Shown here piece by piece: positions 52,150 through 59,870 of a stretch of DNA of 64,000 nt. Source of the DNA: Symbiobacterium sp040797425 (GTDB lineage Bacteria; Bacillota; Sulfobacillia; Symbiobacteriales; Symbiobacteriaceae); the NCBI RefSeq assembly GCF_040797425.1, contig NZ_JBFNEH010000010.1, forward strand, positions 14,902 through 78,901, given 5' to 3'. Positions within the stretch are counted from its first letter, which is position 1; every line of letters begins with the position of its first letter. The translations under genes were made by a program, and so were the position numbers. The notes under the pieces are model-generated. The model made no database searches and was not told where the DNA came from. It worked only from the letters and a program-made list of their open reading frames with translations.

Positions 52150-52545
52150 ATGGCTGCAGCGGGCGCCATCGTCGGTGCCGTCGTCCTCAGCGTCTTGAAC
52201 ACCGTGGCCGCTTTCATCCCGCAGTCGATGGCAGTGGTCGCCAGCCAGGTGCTCGGGCCCGCCTCCAGCCTGATGATGAACCCGGTCATGCCGGTCATCT
52301 TCTGGCTTGCCGCGCTCGACGCGGGCCACATCACCGGCGTGTGGTCCACGATCCTGGGCGGCCTGGCCCACATGATTATGGGCAACGCCGTGCCCGGCAT
52401 CGTGCTGGGCATTCTGATCGGCAAGTCCGCGGAGGAGCATGGCTACAGCAAGTCCACGAACACCATGATCGCCATCGTGGCCGTGCTCTTCATCCTCATC
52501 GCCTACTTCCGCGGCTTCCACACCAAGCTCATCGCGCTGTTCTAG
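52150..52545 (+). pseudogene. Truncated DUF4311-type membrane protein gene
   Basis: The last 131 codons of this frame encode several membrane helices (AGAIVGAVVLSVLNTVAAF, MNPVMPVIFWLAALDAGHIT, IAIVAVLFILIAYFRGF) typical of DUF4311, the partner of DUF4310 in a predicted unusual transporter. Full-length relatives are roughly twice as long; the N-terminal half is replaced by the inverted amidohydrolase fragment. It still ends cleanly 13 bases before the intact DUF4310 gene, so translation of that gene may be preserved. Confidence 0.68.
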
Positions 52546-52558
52546 GAAGGGGATGAAC

Positions 52559-53203
52559 ATGAAGAACAGCAAGATCAACGCCTTCTTGATGAGCCCCGCG
52601 GCTTTCCCGCTGCTCCTCGGCGTGGTGGCGGCCTCGGTGGTGGCGGGTACCCATATGTTTATCACGACCGGATCCGGCGCGTTCAACGACATCTACGTCG
52701 TGCAGATGCTGCAGGCCGGCCTCGACACCGGCGACTATGCAGCGGCAGCAGGGTTCGCAGCGGGGTTCCTGATCGCCCGCGTGCTGGAAGGTCCCCTGGT
52801 CGGACTCCTCGACCTGGGCGGCTCCATCATGACGGGCGTGGGCATCGGCATTCCGGCGGTGATGCTGGCTTCCGGCATCCGCTGGCCGCTGGAGTCGTTC
52901 GTGGCCTCCCTTGGTCTCGGCCTCATCATCGGCGTCGTCCTGGGCTGTATCATCATGCTGATCCGGAAACTCATGCCGGCCGGCATGGGCAGCCTCGGCA
53001 CTGACGTGATGATGGGTGCCGGTAACAAGACGGGCCAGTACCTCGGTCCCCTCATCGTCCTCTCCGCGATCGGATACAGCATCCCGGCGGGTGTCGGAGC
53101 GTTCGTGGGTGCGGCCATCTCCTACTGGTTCAAGAAGCCCGTGGCGGGCGGGGCGATCCTGGGAGCCATGATCCTCGGCGCCTTGATTCCCGTGGCCGGG
53201 TAA
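52559..53203 (+). CDS. DUF4310 family membrane protein
   Basis: The 214-residue product is strongly hydrophobic with about six membrane segments. It contains GTHMFITTGSGAFNDIYVVQ and LIARVLEGPLVGLLDLGGSI, the latter hallmark-like for DUF4310. The family always travels with DUF4311, DUF4312 and SFCGS proteins and is thought to be a transporter component, by context only. GAAGGGG suits ATG 52559 better than ATG 52553. Since the DUF4311 partner here is truncated and no DUF4312 was found, the complex is probably not functional. Confidence 0.82.
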   Translation: MKNSKINAFLMSPAAFPLLLGVVAASVVAGTHMFITTGSGAFNDIYVVQMLQAGLDTGDYAAAAGFAAGFLIARVLEGPLVGLLDLGGSIMTGVGIGIPAVMLASGIRWPLESFVASLGLGLIIGVVLGCIIMLIRKLMPAGMGSLGTDVMMGAGNKTGQYLGPLIVLSAIGYSIPAGVGAFVGAAISYWFKKPVAGGAILGAMILGALIPVAG

Positions 53204-53220
53204 CGGACGCGATAGACGGC

Positions 53221-53249
53221 GGCGAAGCGGGAGGCGCTCCCGCTTCGCC
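53221..53249 (+). other. Intercistronic hairpin before the dgaE-like gene
   Basis: GGCGAAGCGGGAG and CTCCCGCTTCGCC form a perfect 13-bp stem with a three-base loop, followed by GAGTCATG and no T tract. It may stabilise the downstream mRNA or partially terminate it. Confidence 0.5.
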
Positions 53250-53275
53250 GAGTCATGCGAGGAGGCAATTAGCAT

Positions 53276-54388
53276 ATGAACATCTTCGCCCAGTGGAGGT
53301 TGCGGCAGGTCATCAACGCCAGCGGCAAGATGACTGCCCTGGGGGCCACGGCGGTGGCGCCCGAGGTGGCCGAGGCCCTGGCCAGGGGTGCACAGGAGTA
53401 CGTGGTCATGGATGAACTGCTGGCGGCGGCCGGAGAGCGCATCGCCCGCGCCACCGGCGCGGAGGCCGCCGTGCCCACCATCGGGGCGGCAGCCGGAATC
53501 GCGATCGCCACCGCCGCCTGCGTGGCCGGCACGGACCTGGCGGCCATCGAGGCGCTGCCGGACAGCCTCGGCCGGCCCAACGAGGTGGTGCTCCCCAAGG
53601 GCCATAGCGTACACTTCGGTGCCTCCATCACGCAGATGATCCGCCTCGGCGGCGGAAAGCCGGTGGAGGCCGGGCACACCAACTTGGTGACCGCCGCGCA
53701 CCTGGAGTGCGCCATCACCGACCGCACGGTGGCGCTTTTCTACTGCAAGTCGCACCACGCCGTGCAGAAGGGGATGCCCGGACTGCCGGAGATCATCGCC
53801 ATCGGGCGGCGCCACGGCCTGCCCGTGGTGGTGGATGCCGCCGCGGAAGAGGACTTGCGGCGGTATGTCAGCATGGGGGCCGACCTGGTCATCTACAGTG
53901 GCGGCAAGGCCATCGGCGGACCGACCTCCGGGTTCATCTGTGGACGGCGTGACCTGGTAAAGGCCTGCGCCATGCAGTACGCGGGTGTCGGCCGGGCGAT
54001 GAAGGTCAGCAAGGAGGCGATCGCCGGTCTGCTCACGGCGATCGACCTGTACGAGCGCAAGGATGTGCATGCCGCCGCCCAGCGGGACAAGGCCCGCATG
54101 GAGTGGTTGGTGGACCAGCTCAACCAGATTCCCGGCCTAAAGGCGCGCCTGATTCAGGACGAGGCCGGGCGTGAGATCTACCGGGCCAGCGTGGCCGTGC
54201 TTCCCGAGGCGGGCATCACGGCGGCCGAGATGGTGCGGCGACTGGAATGCAGCAACCCGGCCATCTACACCCGGAATCACCAGTTGAACCTGGGGATCAT
54301 CAACATCGACCCGCGTCCGCTCCTGCCCGGGCAGGAAGAGGTCATCCTGGCGCGGTTCAGGGAGATTCTGGAGGAGGTGCAGGCATGA
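53276..54388 (+). CDS. DgaE-like PLP-dependent ammonia lyase (SelA-like fold)
   Basis: The 370-residue product belongs to the DgaE/SelA-like PLP family: VINASGKMTALGATAVAPEV at the N-terminus, GLPVVVDAAAEEDLRRY for the cofactor Asp, and Lys211 in DLVIYSGGKAIGGPTSGFIC for the Schiff base. In Salmonella DgaE eliminates ammonia from D-glucosaminate-6-phosphate to give 2-keto-3-deoxygluconate-6-phosphate. GAGGAGG precedes ATG 53276. It overlaps the aldolase gene by four bases, so the two steps are coupled. Confidence 0.88.
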   Translation: MNIFAQWRLRQVINASGKMTALGATAVAPEVAEALARGAQEYVVMDELLAAAGERIARATGAEAAVPTIGAAAGIAIATAACVAGTDLAAIEALPDSLGRPNEVVLPKGHSVHFGASITQMIRLGGGKPVEAGHTNLVTAAHLECAITDRTVALFYCKSHHAVQKGMPGLPEIIAIGRRHGLPVVVDAAAEEDLRRYVSMGADLVIYSGGKAIGGPTSGFICGRRDLVKACAMQYAGVGRAMKVSKEAIAGLLTAIDLYERKDVHAAAQRDKARMEWLVDQLNQIPGLKARLIQDEAGREIYRASVAVLPEAGITAAEMVRRLECSNPAIYTRNHQLNLGIINIDPRPLLPGQEEVILARFREILEEVQA

Positions 54389-55131
54389 AGCGGTTGCCGC
54401 TGTATCGGGAACGTGTCGTGCTGAACCTGCTGGCAAGGGATGTGGCGAACGCCCGCGAGGTGTGGGCTGCCACCGGTGGCCACGCCCTGGTGGGCGTGAT
54501 GCTGGCGGACTACGATACCGTAGAGGCCGCGGCCGCACAGGTGCGGTCGTTGCTGCAGGCCGTACCGGTGGTCTCGGTGGGGCTGGGCGCGGGGGACCCC
54601 GCCCAGTGGCAGCGGGTGGTTGAGACCGCCCTGCTGACCGATCCTGGCCACGTGAACCAGGTGTTCCCCGCTGCAGGGTACACCGTCGGTGCCCTCCGGG
54701 CCCGGGGGCTGGGGGAGAACATCGTGAACGCCCTGATCTCTCCTTCCGGCACGCCCGGAAAGGTGCGGATTGCTACTGGACCGCGCAGCCAGGCGGCCCC
54801 GGTAGCCGAGGTGCCCTGCGAGACGGCGGCGGCGATGCTGGCCGAGGTGGGTGTCAACTCGGTCAAGTTCTTCCCGATCAAGGGCGACTCCCGCCTGGAC
54901 GAGGTCCGGGCGATGGCCAGGGCCGCCGCCGAGGCCGGCATCCCCGTGTTCGAGCCCACCGGCGGCCTCAAGGTGAACAACGTGGCCCGGGTGGTGGAGA
55001 CGGTTCTGGAGGCGGGGTGCGAGATCGTCATTCCGCACGTCTACACAGCCATCGTCGATCCGGCTACCGGCCTCACCCGGCCCGGTGACGCCGAGGCGCT
55101 CATGGCCGAGGTTCGGCGCGTGGTGGGGTAG
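54385..55131 (+). CDS. DgaF-like KDPG-type aldolase
   Basis: The 248-residue product matches the DgaF/KDGP aldolase family. It has YRERVVLNLLARDVANAREV, GVNSVKFFPIKGDSRLDEVR with the probable Schiff-base Lys in SVKFF, and VFEPTGGLKVNNVARVVETV. DgaF splits 2-keto-3-deoxy-6-phosphogluconate to pyruvate and glyceraldehyde-3-phosphate, completing glucosaminate use. ATG 54385 lies four bases inside the dgaE-like gene after GGAGGTG. Confidence 0.87.
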   Translation: MKRLPLYRERVVLNLLARDVANAREVWAATGGHALVGVMLADYDTVEAAAAQVRSLLQAVPVVSVGLGAGDPAQWQRVVETALLTDPGHVNQVFPAAGYTVGALRARGLGENIVNALISPSGTPGKVRIATGPRSQAAPVAEVPCETAAAMLAEVGVNSVKFFPIKGDSRLDEVRAMARAAAEAGIPVFEPTGGLKVNNVARVVETVLEAGCEIVIPHVYTAIVDPATGLTRPGDAEALMAEVRRVVG

Positions 55132-55133
55132 AC

Positions 55134-55952
55134 ATGGCGCAGAAGCGGCTGCTGGCGCTGGACCTGGACGGTACACTTCTCCGCTCCGACCTGACCGTTT
55201 CGCCGGCCAACCATGCAGCCGTGGCCCGGTGTCTGCGCGAAGGGGTTTACGTAGCCCTGTGCTCAGGGAGGACGGCGGGTTCCGTCGAACGCTACGCCCG
55301 CCTGTGGCAGGGACCCGGCCTCTGGATTATCAGCTGCAACGGCGCCGAGATTCGACCGGCCGGCGCCCCGGAACCCCTGCTGCGGCGCACGGTTCCCCTG
55401 CACCTGGCCCGGAGCGTTGCCCGGTGGGCCGCCCGGGAGGGCATCTACCTCAAGGCCTACGTGGACGGTGTACTGCTCGTGGAGAAGGCCACAGAGGAGA
55501 CCCTGGCCTTTTCCCGGACTCAGGGCGTGCCGTACGTGGAAACCGGAGACCTGGTGGGCGCCCTGACCGGGGAGCCGACCAAGCTGGTGATCATCGCGGA
55601 CCCGGTCCTGATCGCACAGCTGGAACCGGCGGTGAGAGCGCAGTGGCCGGGCGAGCTGGAGGTGACCACCAGCGGTCCGGATTCGCTGGAACTGACCGCC
55701 CGGGGCGTAACCAAGGGCAGGGCGCTCCAGTTGCTGGCCGAGCACCTGCACGTGGACCGCACGGCTGTCGCGGCGGTGGGCAACGCCCACAACGACTTGA
55801 GCATGATCCACTGGGCAGGTTTCGGGGGCGTCGTGCGCAACGCCCCTCCCGACGTGCAACAGGCCGCACCCGTCGTGGTGGGTCACCACGACGAGGATGG
55901 CGTTGCGGAGTTTATCACGGCGTGGCTCGCCGGTGTGAGGGTGATGGAATGA
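55134..55952 (+). CDS. Cof-type HAD phosphatase
   Basis: The 272-residue product has HAD motif I LALDLDGTLLRSDL, motif II ALCSGRT, Lys in GVTKGRALQLLAEHL and motif IV VGNAHNDLSMIHWAGFGGVV. The IIB cap lies between. Motif IV has NAHND where GD--ND is usual. Such enzymes dephosphorylate sugar phosphates. In this run it may detoxify or recycle phosphorylated sugar acids. Its ATG follows the aldolase stop by two bases. Confidence 0.88.
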   Translation: MAQKRLLALDLDGTLLRSDLTVSPANHAAVARCLREGVYVALCSGRTAGSVERYARLWQGPGLWIISCNGAEIRPAGAPEPLLRRTVPLHLARSVARWAAREGIYLKAYVDGVLLVEKATEETLAFSRTQGVPYVETGDLVGALTGEPTKLVIIADPVLIAQLEPAVRAQWPGELEVTTSGPDSLELTARGVTKGRALQLLAEHLHVDRTAVAAVGNAHNDLSMIHWAGFGGVVRNAPPDVQQAAPVVVGHHDEDGVAEFITAWLAGVRVME

Positions 55953-56212
55953 GCGTGGAACGGCAAGCAGTGATCAGGTCCAAGTCCGGGCTGCACGCAC
56001 GGCCCGCTGCACGGGTGGTGAAGGAAGCGAACCGGTTCCGTTCGCAGGTGGAACTGGTGACGCAAGGCAAGGCCGTGAGCCTGAAAAGTCTGATTTCCGT
56101 GCTGTCGCTGGGGCTGAACCAGGGGGCTGAAGTGACAGTACGGGCTTCCGGCCCGGACGAGGTGGAGGCGGCCGAGGGCCTGGCCCAACTGCTGGAGACC
56201 GATTTGGGCTGA
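55949..56212 (+). CDS. HPr family phosphocarrier protein
   Basis: The 87-residue product has the phosphorylation site His16 in SGLHARPAARVV and Ser47 in SLKSLISVLSLG, the equivalent of regulatory Ser46. Both are present, so it can act in sugar transport and in HPr-kinase signalling. ATG 55949 overlaps the HAD gene by four bases. No enzyme I or recognisable EII gene is nearby; it may be specialised for this sugar-acid locus, where the broken regulator carried a PTS-responsive domain. Confidence 0.9.
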   Translation: MSVERQAVIRSKSGLHARPAARVVKEANRFRSQVELVTQGKAVSLKSLISVLSLGLNQGAEVTVRASGPDEVEAAEGLAQLLETDLG

Positions 56213-56247
56213 ACGCGGCAGACGGACCTGCCTCGGCAAGAGGCGCA

Positions 56248-56300
56248 ACACGGAACGCACCCCGACAGCGCCAGCGTGTCGGGGCGCGTTCCGTGTTCTC
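56248..56300 (+). terminator. Terminator of the dga-like run
   Basis: ACACGGAACGC plus CCCCGACA pair with TGTCGGGG plus GCGTTCCGTGT, a near-perfect 20-bp stem with one mismatch and a nine-base loop, followed by TCTCATTCTCC, 35 bases after the HPr stop. Confidence 0.65.
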
Positions 56301-56317
56301 ATTCTCCTGTCACGGCG

Positions 56318-56363
56318 GCCGCGCAGGACGGCTCACCGCACACGGTTACCCGTCCTGCGCGGC
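56318..56363 (-). terminator. Hairpin between the convergent HPr and MerR genes
   Basis: GCCGCGCAGGACGG and CCGTCCTGCGCGGC form a perfect 14-bp stem with an 18-base loop just beyond the MerR gene's 3' end. No clear T tract is present on either strand, so termination is only inferred from position. Confidence 0.4.
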
Positions 56364-56394
56364 GCCGCAGTGGGATTCAGCCGCACTGCGGTCG

Positions 56395-57153
56395 CTACTT
56401 CCCTTCCCGCCGGTCACAGTAGACCCGCATGGCGTCGCGCAGGAAGCGGGCCAGGCCGGGCTTTGTCTTGTCGATGTTCTTCGTGAAGCGCTCGTCTTCC
56501 ACGTACATCTCGCCCAGCCCCCGGAAGACCTCCAGCGAGCAGGTGTAGTACCACTTGTTGATGTGCTCGTGCCAGCGGGCCACCCACTGCTGGACCTCTT
56601 CATCGCCCGGGTCGCGGTCCATCAGCCTGGCGATGTTGCCGTAAATCTCGCTGGACTCGGCGCTGATCCGCTGCCAGTCTGCCCTGGTATACCTGCGGGT
56701 GCGCTTCAGCGACTCCTCGAACTCGGGGCCGCCCCAGCGCTGCCGCGCCTCCTCCTCGTACTCGGTGGGATCGAATCCGTCGAACAGTGCCTTCATCTCG
56801 TCTCTGGTCATGGGTCTGTCCTCCCTGTCCATGTTGGCGAGCGTGCGGTCGACCGTGCGGATCAGGCGCTCGAGGCGGGCCTTCCGCTGCTGCAGGGCCT
56901 CCCGGTGGGCCAGCAGCGCCTGCTGCCGGTCGAAGTCGGGGCTGTCGATGATCTGCTTGATTTCCCTGAGGCTGAAGCCCAGCTCCCGGAAGAAGAGGAT
57001 CTGCTGCAGCCGCTCCACGTCCTGCTGCGAGTAGAGCCGATAGCCGGAGGCCGACTGCCCGGCCGGCTTCAGGAGACCGATCTCGTCGTAGTGGTGCAGC
57101 GTGCGGACGCTGACGCCGGCCAGGTCAGCCACCGCCTTCACCGTGAGGGCCAT
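56395..57153 (-). CDS. MerR family regulator with TipAS-like ligand domain
   Basis: The 252-residue product starts with a MerR winged helix (LTVKAVADLAGVSVRTLHHY, SASGYRLYSQQDVERLQQIL), then a dimerisation coiled coil to about residue 115. A C-terminal TipAS-like domain follows (about 125-252; WHEHINKWYYTCSLEVFRGL). TipAL of Streptomyces binds thiopeptide antibiotics and activates its own promoter; TipAS-type regulators govern drug or stress responses. ATG 57153 follows CCAGGAGGTG. Its promoter has the 19-bp MerR spacer, suggesting autoactivation. No efflux gene is adjacent. Confidence 0.92.
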   Translation of the reverse strand: MALTVKAVADLAGVSVRTLHHYDEIGLLKPAGQSASGYRLYSQQDVERLQQILFFRELGFSLREIKQIIDSPDFDRQQALLAHREALQQRKARLERLIRTVDRTLANMDREDRPMTRDEMKALFDGFDPTEYEEEARQRWGGPEFEESLKRTRRYTRADWQRISAESSEIYGNIARLMDRDPGDEEVQQWVARWHEHINKWYYTCSLEVFRGLGEMYVEDERFTKNIDKTKPGLARFLRDAMRVYCDRREGK

Positions 57154-57173
57154 CTGCTCACCTCCTGGTTCGT

Positions 57174-57204
57174 AGGATAAACCCTTACGTTACGAGAGGG
57201 TCAA
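57174..57204 (-). promoter_or_regulatory. MerR-type promoter with internal dyad
   Basis: On the minus strand TTGACC (57204-57199) and TATCCT (57179-57174) are 19 bases apart, the long spacer characteristic of MerR-controlled promoters. The dyad ACCCT...AGGGT spans 57181-57201, centred in the spacer. It lies about 20 bases before the MerR start. Confidence 0.62.
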
Positions 57205-57367
57205 CACCCGCGAGGGCGAAATCATCTGGCGGCGAGAACCACAGCGCGACTCGCCCGAGTCATAATAGGTGACGGGCGCAGTGAAGGGACGAGCAGCGCC
57301 TGAAGCGTCCCACAATATGTCCGGTCTCGACACGGCTGAGTCACCGCTTGCAAGGAGGTTGAGCCCC

Positions 57368-57676
57368 ATGGCCCGGCTGGACGCACTGCTGTTCCAACAC
57401 GTCGCCCCCTTGCGTGCGGCAGCCATCGCGCTGCCCGAGGGCGGGGTGCTCTTTTCTGACCGCGGGTTCGAGGACTTTCTGCACAGCGGCCAGGTGACGG
57501 CAGATTCCGCCGGCCCCACCGCGCTTTCGTCCGGTGCTGACTGGGCCGAACTGCGGGAGGCCTGGCGGCGGGTGTTGCCCCTCGAGGCCGTCTCCTACGA
57601 GGGGTGGCTCACCGAACTGCAGGCCTACGCCAACCTGGACTGGAGCGGTCTGGACAGCCTGGGCATCGACCTGTAG
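57368..57676 (+). CDS. Protein of unknown function (102 residues)
   Basis: The product is acidic and shows no membrane segment or motif I recognise; the segment DWAELREAWRRVLPLEAVSY looks helical. ATG 57368 follows CAAGGAGG with normal spacing, and the next gene starts 13 bases downstream, so it is likely real and co-transcribed with the 538-residue protein. It is divergent from the MerR gene. Confidence 0.65.
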   Translation: MARLDALLFQHVAPLRAAAIALPEGGVLFSDRGFEDFLHSGQVTADSAGPTALSSGADWAELREAWRRVLPLEAVSYEGWLTELQAYANLDWSGLDSLGIDL

Positions 57677-57689
57677 CGGAGGGATGCAG

Positions 57690-59306
57690 ATGGATGACCT
57701 GGTCTTCCCGGCCGTGGGTCGGTGGGTGCGCGTCCAGCGGGAGTGGGACAATCTGGTGGCCGAGCTCAGGCAGGAGCTGCCGGCCCCCCTGGCCGATGAC
57801 CTGATCCGTCGGGCCGAGTCGCGCGCGCAGGAATCCACCTGGGCCTTCGTCAAGCCCCTGATGCGCCGCTTCAAGGAGATCGACCACCTCCGCAGACAGG
57901 AGGGGAAGAGCGGGCGCAAGGCGGATCTGCAGTCCCTGCGCCGCCGGCTCCTCCTCATGAACCCGGCCGCGGTCGCCCGGGAACTGGGGGCGGGGCTCAA
58001 CCCGCCTGACCTCAGCGAGTACAATCAGATCGTCGCCGACCTGGCCCGCACCGTGCCCCACCCGGGCATCGTCCGGCGTTACGCCCTGCCGCCTCAGGCC
58101 CTGCGGGCCCTGGCGGACCTGATCGCCGCCGCGGGCCGGCCGGTGGCGCAGTCGCTTACCGAGCACGCACAGAACCTGAAGTACTACGCTGACCTGGTGG
58201 CCCGCCTGAGAAGCCAGCCGCTGGTGCAGAAGGGCGCCCGCATCATCGGCAGCGCGGTCGCCGCCGCGCTGGAGCCGCTGGTGGGCCGCGAGGCGGCCGC
58301 CCAGCTCCTGGGCATCGACCAGTCGCTGGACCGGGCCCAGAAGCAGGTGGAGGCGGGTTGGGCCGCGTTCCAGCGCGAGTTCAACGAGTTCGTGCCGGAG
58401 CGGCAGCGGCGGTTCCAGCTGGTCTACCTGAGCCTGGTGGGCGGGCTCTTCCTGCGGGTGCAGCGCGACCTGAGACGCCTGGGTTGCGAGCTGGTCGTCG
58501 ATGCGCAGGGCAACTGCCGGGTGGCGCCCACCGAGGACCGGCAGATGCGGCTCCGGCAGCACCTGCGGGAGGCCGCACCCGCGGTGCGGGCCGCACTGGA
58601 CGCCGGAGAGACCGAGACGGCCGTTGCGAAGGCGGCCCGGCTGGTGGCGCAGATGGTGACCGACCCGGTGGCGGCCCGCACGCCGGCGGACGGCAAGTCG
58701 GTGGGTTACATCGCCTACGCCCTGCACCTCAGCGCCCTCCTGGCCCGGGCCCGGCAGGCGTGGGACGACGGGCGGCCCGAGGAGGCGGCTGCCATCTGGA
58801 AGCAGGTATTCACCGAGTACCCCTGCCTGGTGAACGACGCCGACCTGCACCCGATGCCGGGTGAGCCGCTGCCTCTGGTGACCGCCGGCTTCCGCCTGGC
58901 GGCCTACGCCGAGTGGCTGCGCCAGTCGCACCGGGGGGCCGAGGCCGACGGCCTCCTGCTCGCCCAGATCCGGTTCGTCGAGCGGCTGGCGACGCTGCGT
59001 CCGGAGCAGGCCCTGCCCGGAGAGTCCGTCTCGCCGGAGATGAAGGAGTGGGCGGCCACGCTCGCCGCCTACCTGCGCCGTTCGGCAAAGGACCCTGACG
59101 CCCTGGACCTGCCCGGGCACCGGCTGCCGCTCTCCCGTTACCCTGCAGTCATGCGCCGCTTTCGCCAGGCCGTGGGTGAAAGCCTGGAAAGCTCGCCGCT
59201 GGACCGCTACCTGCGGGGGCGTGTCAACCTGCTCCGGACCACCGCGGCGGCCGCCGCCACCGGGGGCGTGGGCCTGCTGGCCACGCTGGCCTGGCTGTTG
59301 CTGTAG
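57690..59306 (+). CDS. Large helical tail-anchored protein of unknown function
   Basis: The 538-residue product is Ala/Leu/Arg-rich and mostly helical by eye. It has a KADLQSLRRRLLLMNPAAVA segment near residue 88 and a TPR-like stretch around 350-440 (LLARARQAWDDGRPEEAAAI), and a C-terminal membrane helix (about 518-538, AAAATGGVGLLATLAWLLL). This points to a cytoplasmic domain anchored by its C-terminus. I do not recognise a family. GGAGGG lies six bases before ATG 57690; ATG 57684 would abut it. It probably acts with the 102-residue protein encoded upstream. Confidence 0.72.
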   Translation: MDDLVFPAVGRWVRVQREWDNLVAELRQELPAPLADDLIRRAESRAQESTWAFVKPLMRRFKEIDHLRRQEGKSGRKADLQSLRRRLLLMNPAAVARELGAGLNPPDLSEYNQIVADLARTVPHPGIVRRYALPPQALRALADLIAAAGRPVAQSLTEHAQNLKYYADLVARLRSQPLVQKGARIIGSAVAAALEPLVGREAAAQLLGIDQSLDRAQKQVEAGWAAFQREFNEFVPERQRRFQLVYLSLVGGLFLRVQRDLRRLGCELVVDAQGNCRVAPTEDRQMRLRQHLREAAPAVRAALDAGETETAVAKAARLVAQMVTDPVAARTPADGKSVGYIAYALHLSALLARARQAWDDGRPEEAAAIWKQVFTEYPCLVNDADLHPMPGEPLPLVTAGFRLAAYAEWLRQSHRGAEADGLLLAQIRFVERLATLRPEQALPGESVSPEMKEWAATLAAYLRRSAKDPDALDLPGHRLPLSRYPAVMRRFRQAVGESLESSPLDRYLRGRVNLLRTTAAAAATGGVGLLATLAWLLL

Positions 59307-59336
59307 GGCGATGGGCCGCCCCGAGGAGGTGAGCGC

Positions 59337-59657
59337 TTGGATCTGCGGGAGGTACAGCAGGAAGTTGACCGCTGGATCGCCCCCCGCGGCTACTGGGACC
59401 CGCTGGCCAACCTCGCCAGGCTCACCGAAGAGGTGGGCGAGCTGGCCCGGGAGGTCAACCACCGCTGGGGGCCCAAGAAGAAGAAACCGACCGAGGAGAC
59501 CGGGGATGTGGCCCTGGAACTGGGCGACATCCTCTTCGTGGTCGCGGTGATGGCCAACCAGATGAACATCGACCTGGAGGATGCCTTCCGCCGGGTTCTG
59601 GCCAAGTACCAGACGCGCGACGCCGATCGCTGGACGCGGCCGGGTAACGGCGGGTAG
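59337..59657 (+). CDS. MazG-type nucleotide pyrophosphohydrolase
   Basis: The 106-residue product is a single-domain MazG-like enzyme. It has ANLARLTEEVGELAREVNHR with the metal-binding EExxE and, downstream, ALELGDILFVVAVMANQMNI with the second acidic pair (ExxD). These hydrolyse noncanonical or regulatory nucleoside triphosphates to monophosphates. TTG 59337 follows GAGGAGGTG at good distance. It is the last gene before the ylxM-ffh promoter. Confidence 0.88.
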   Translation: MDLREVQQEVDRWIAPRGYWDPLANLARLTEEVGELAREVNHRWGPKKKKPTEETGDVALELGDILFVVAVMANQMNIDLEDAFRRVLAKYQTRDADRWTRPGNGG

Positions 59658-59766
59658 CATTCGCATGGAAGGACAACGAAGTGTGTGGCACGCCTGCCGT
59701 GCGGACGGCTGCCGGTTTGCCCCGGGCCCGGTCCGCCGCGCGGAGCTTTTTCGGAGTGTCAACATC

Positions 59767-59830
59767 ATCCCCTTGACAGCCCGCGTTCGCCCGCCTATAC
59801 TCAAACAGGCGACGGCGCTGTCAAGGGGAT
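59767..59830. repeat. 14-bp inverted repeat around the ylxM-ffh promoter, plus a third TTGACAG
   Basis: ATCCCCTTGACAGC at 59767-59780 recurs inverted as GCTGTCAAGGGGAT at 59817-59830, the left arm containing the -35 box. A further TTGACAG begins at 59835. The transcript start would fall between the arms, so this may be an operator or the scar of a small insertion. Confidence 0.6.
59773..59801 (+). promoter_or_regulatory. Sigma-A promoter of the ylxM-ffh-rpsP-trmD operon
   Basis: Consensus TTGACA at 59773 and TATACT at 59796 are 17 bases apart, 70 bases before ylxM. It is the best sigma-A match in this part of the window. The rest of the 213-base gap after mazG shows only the repeats listed. 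Confidence 0.82.
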
Positions 59831-59870
59831 TTGCTTGACAGTGTGAGCACGCCGGAGGGGGCGCTGTCGC

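Noticed and set aside
51637..52545. A single 302-codon protein across the dga scramble
   Set aside because: The frame joins an SFCGS fragment and a DUF4311 fragment through DNA that codes for an amidohydrolase on the other strand, so it is an accidental fusion rather than one gene.
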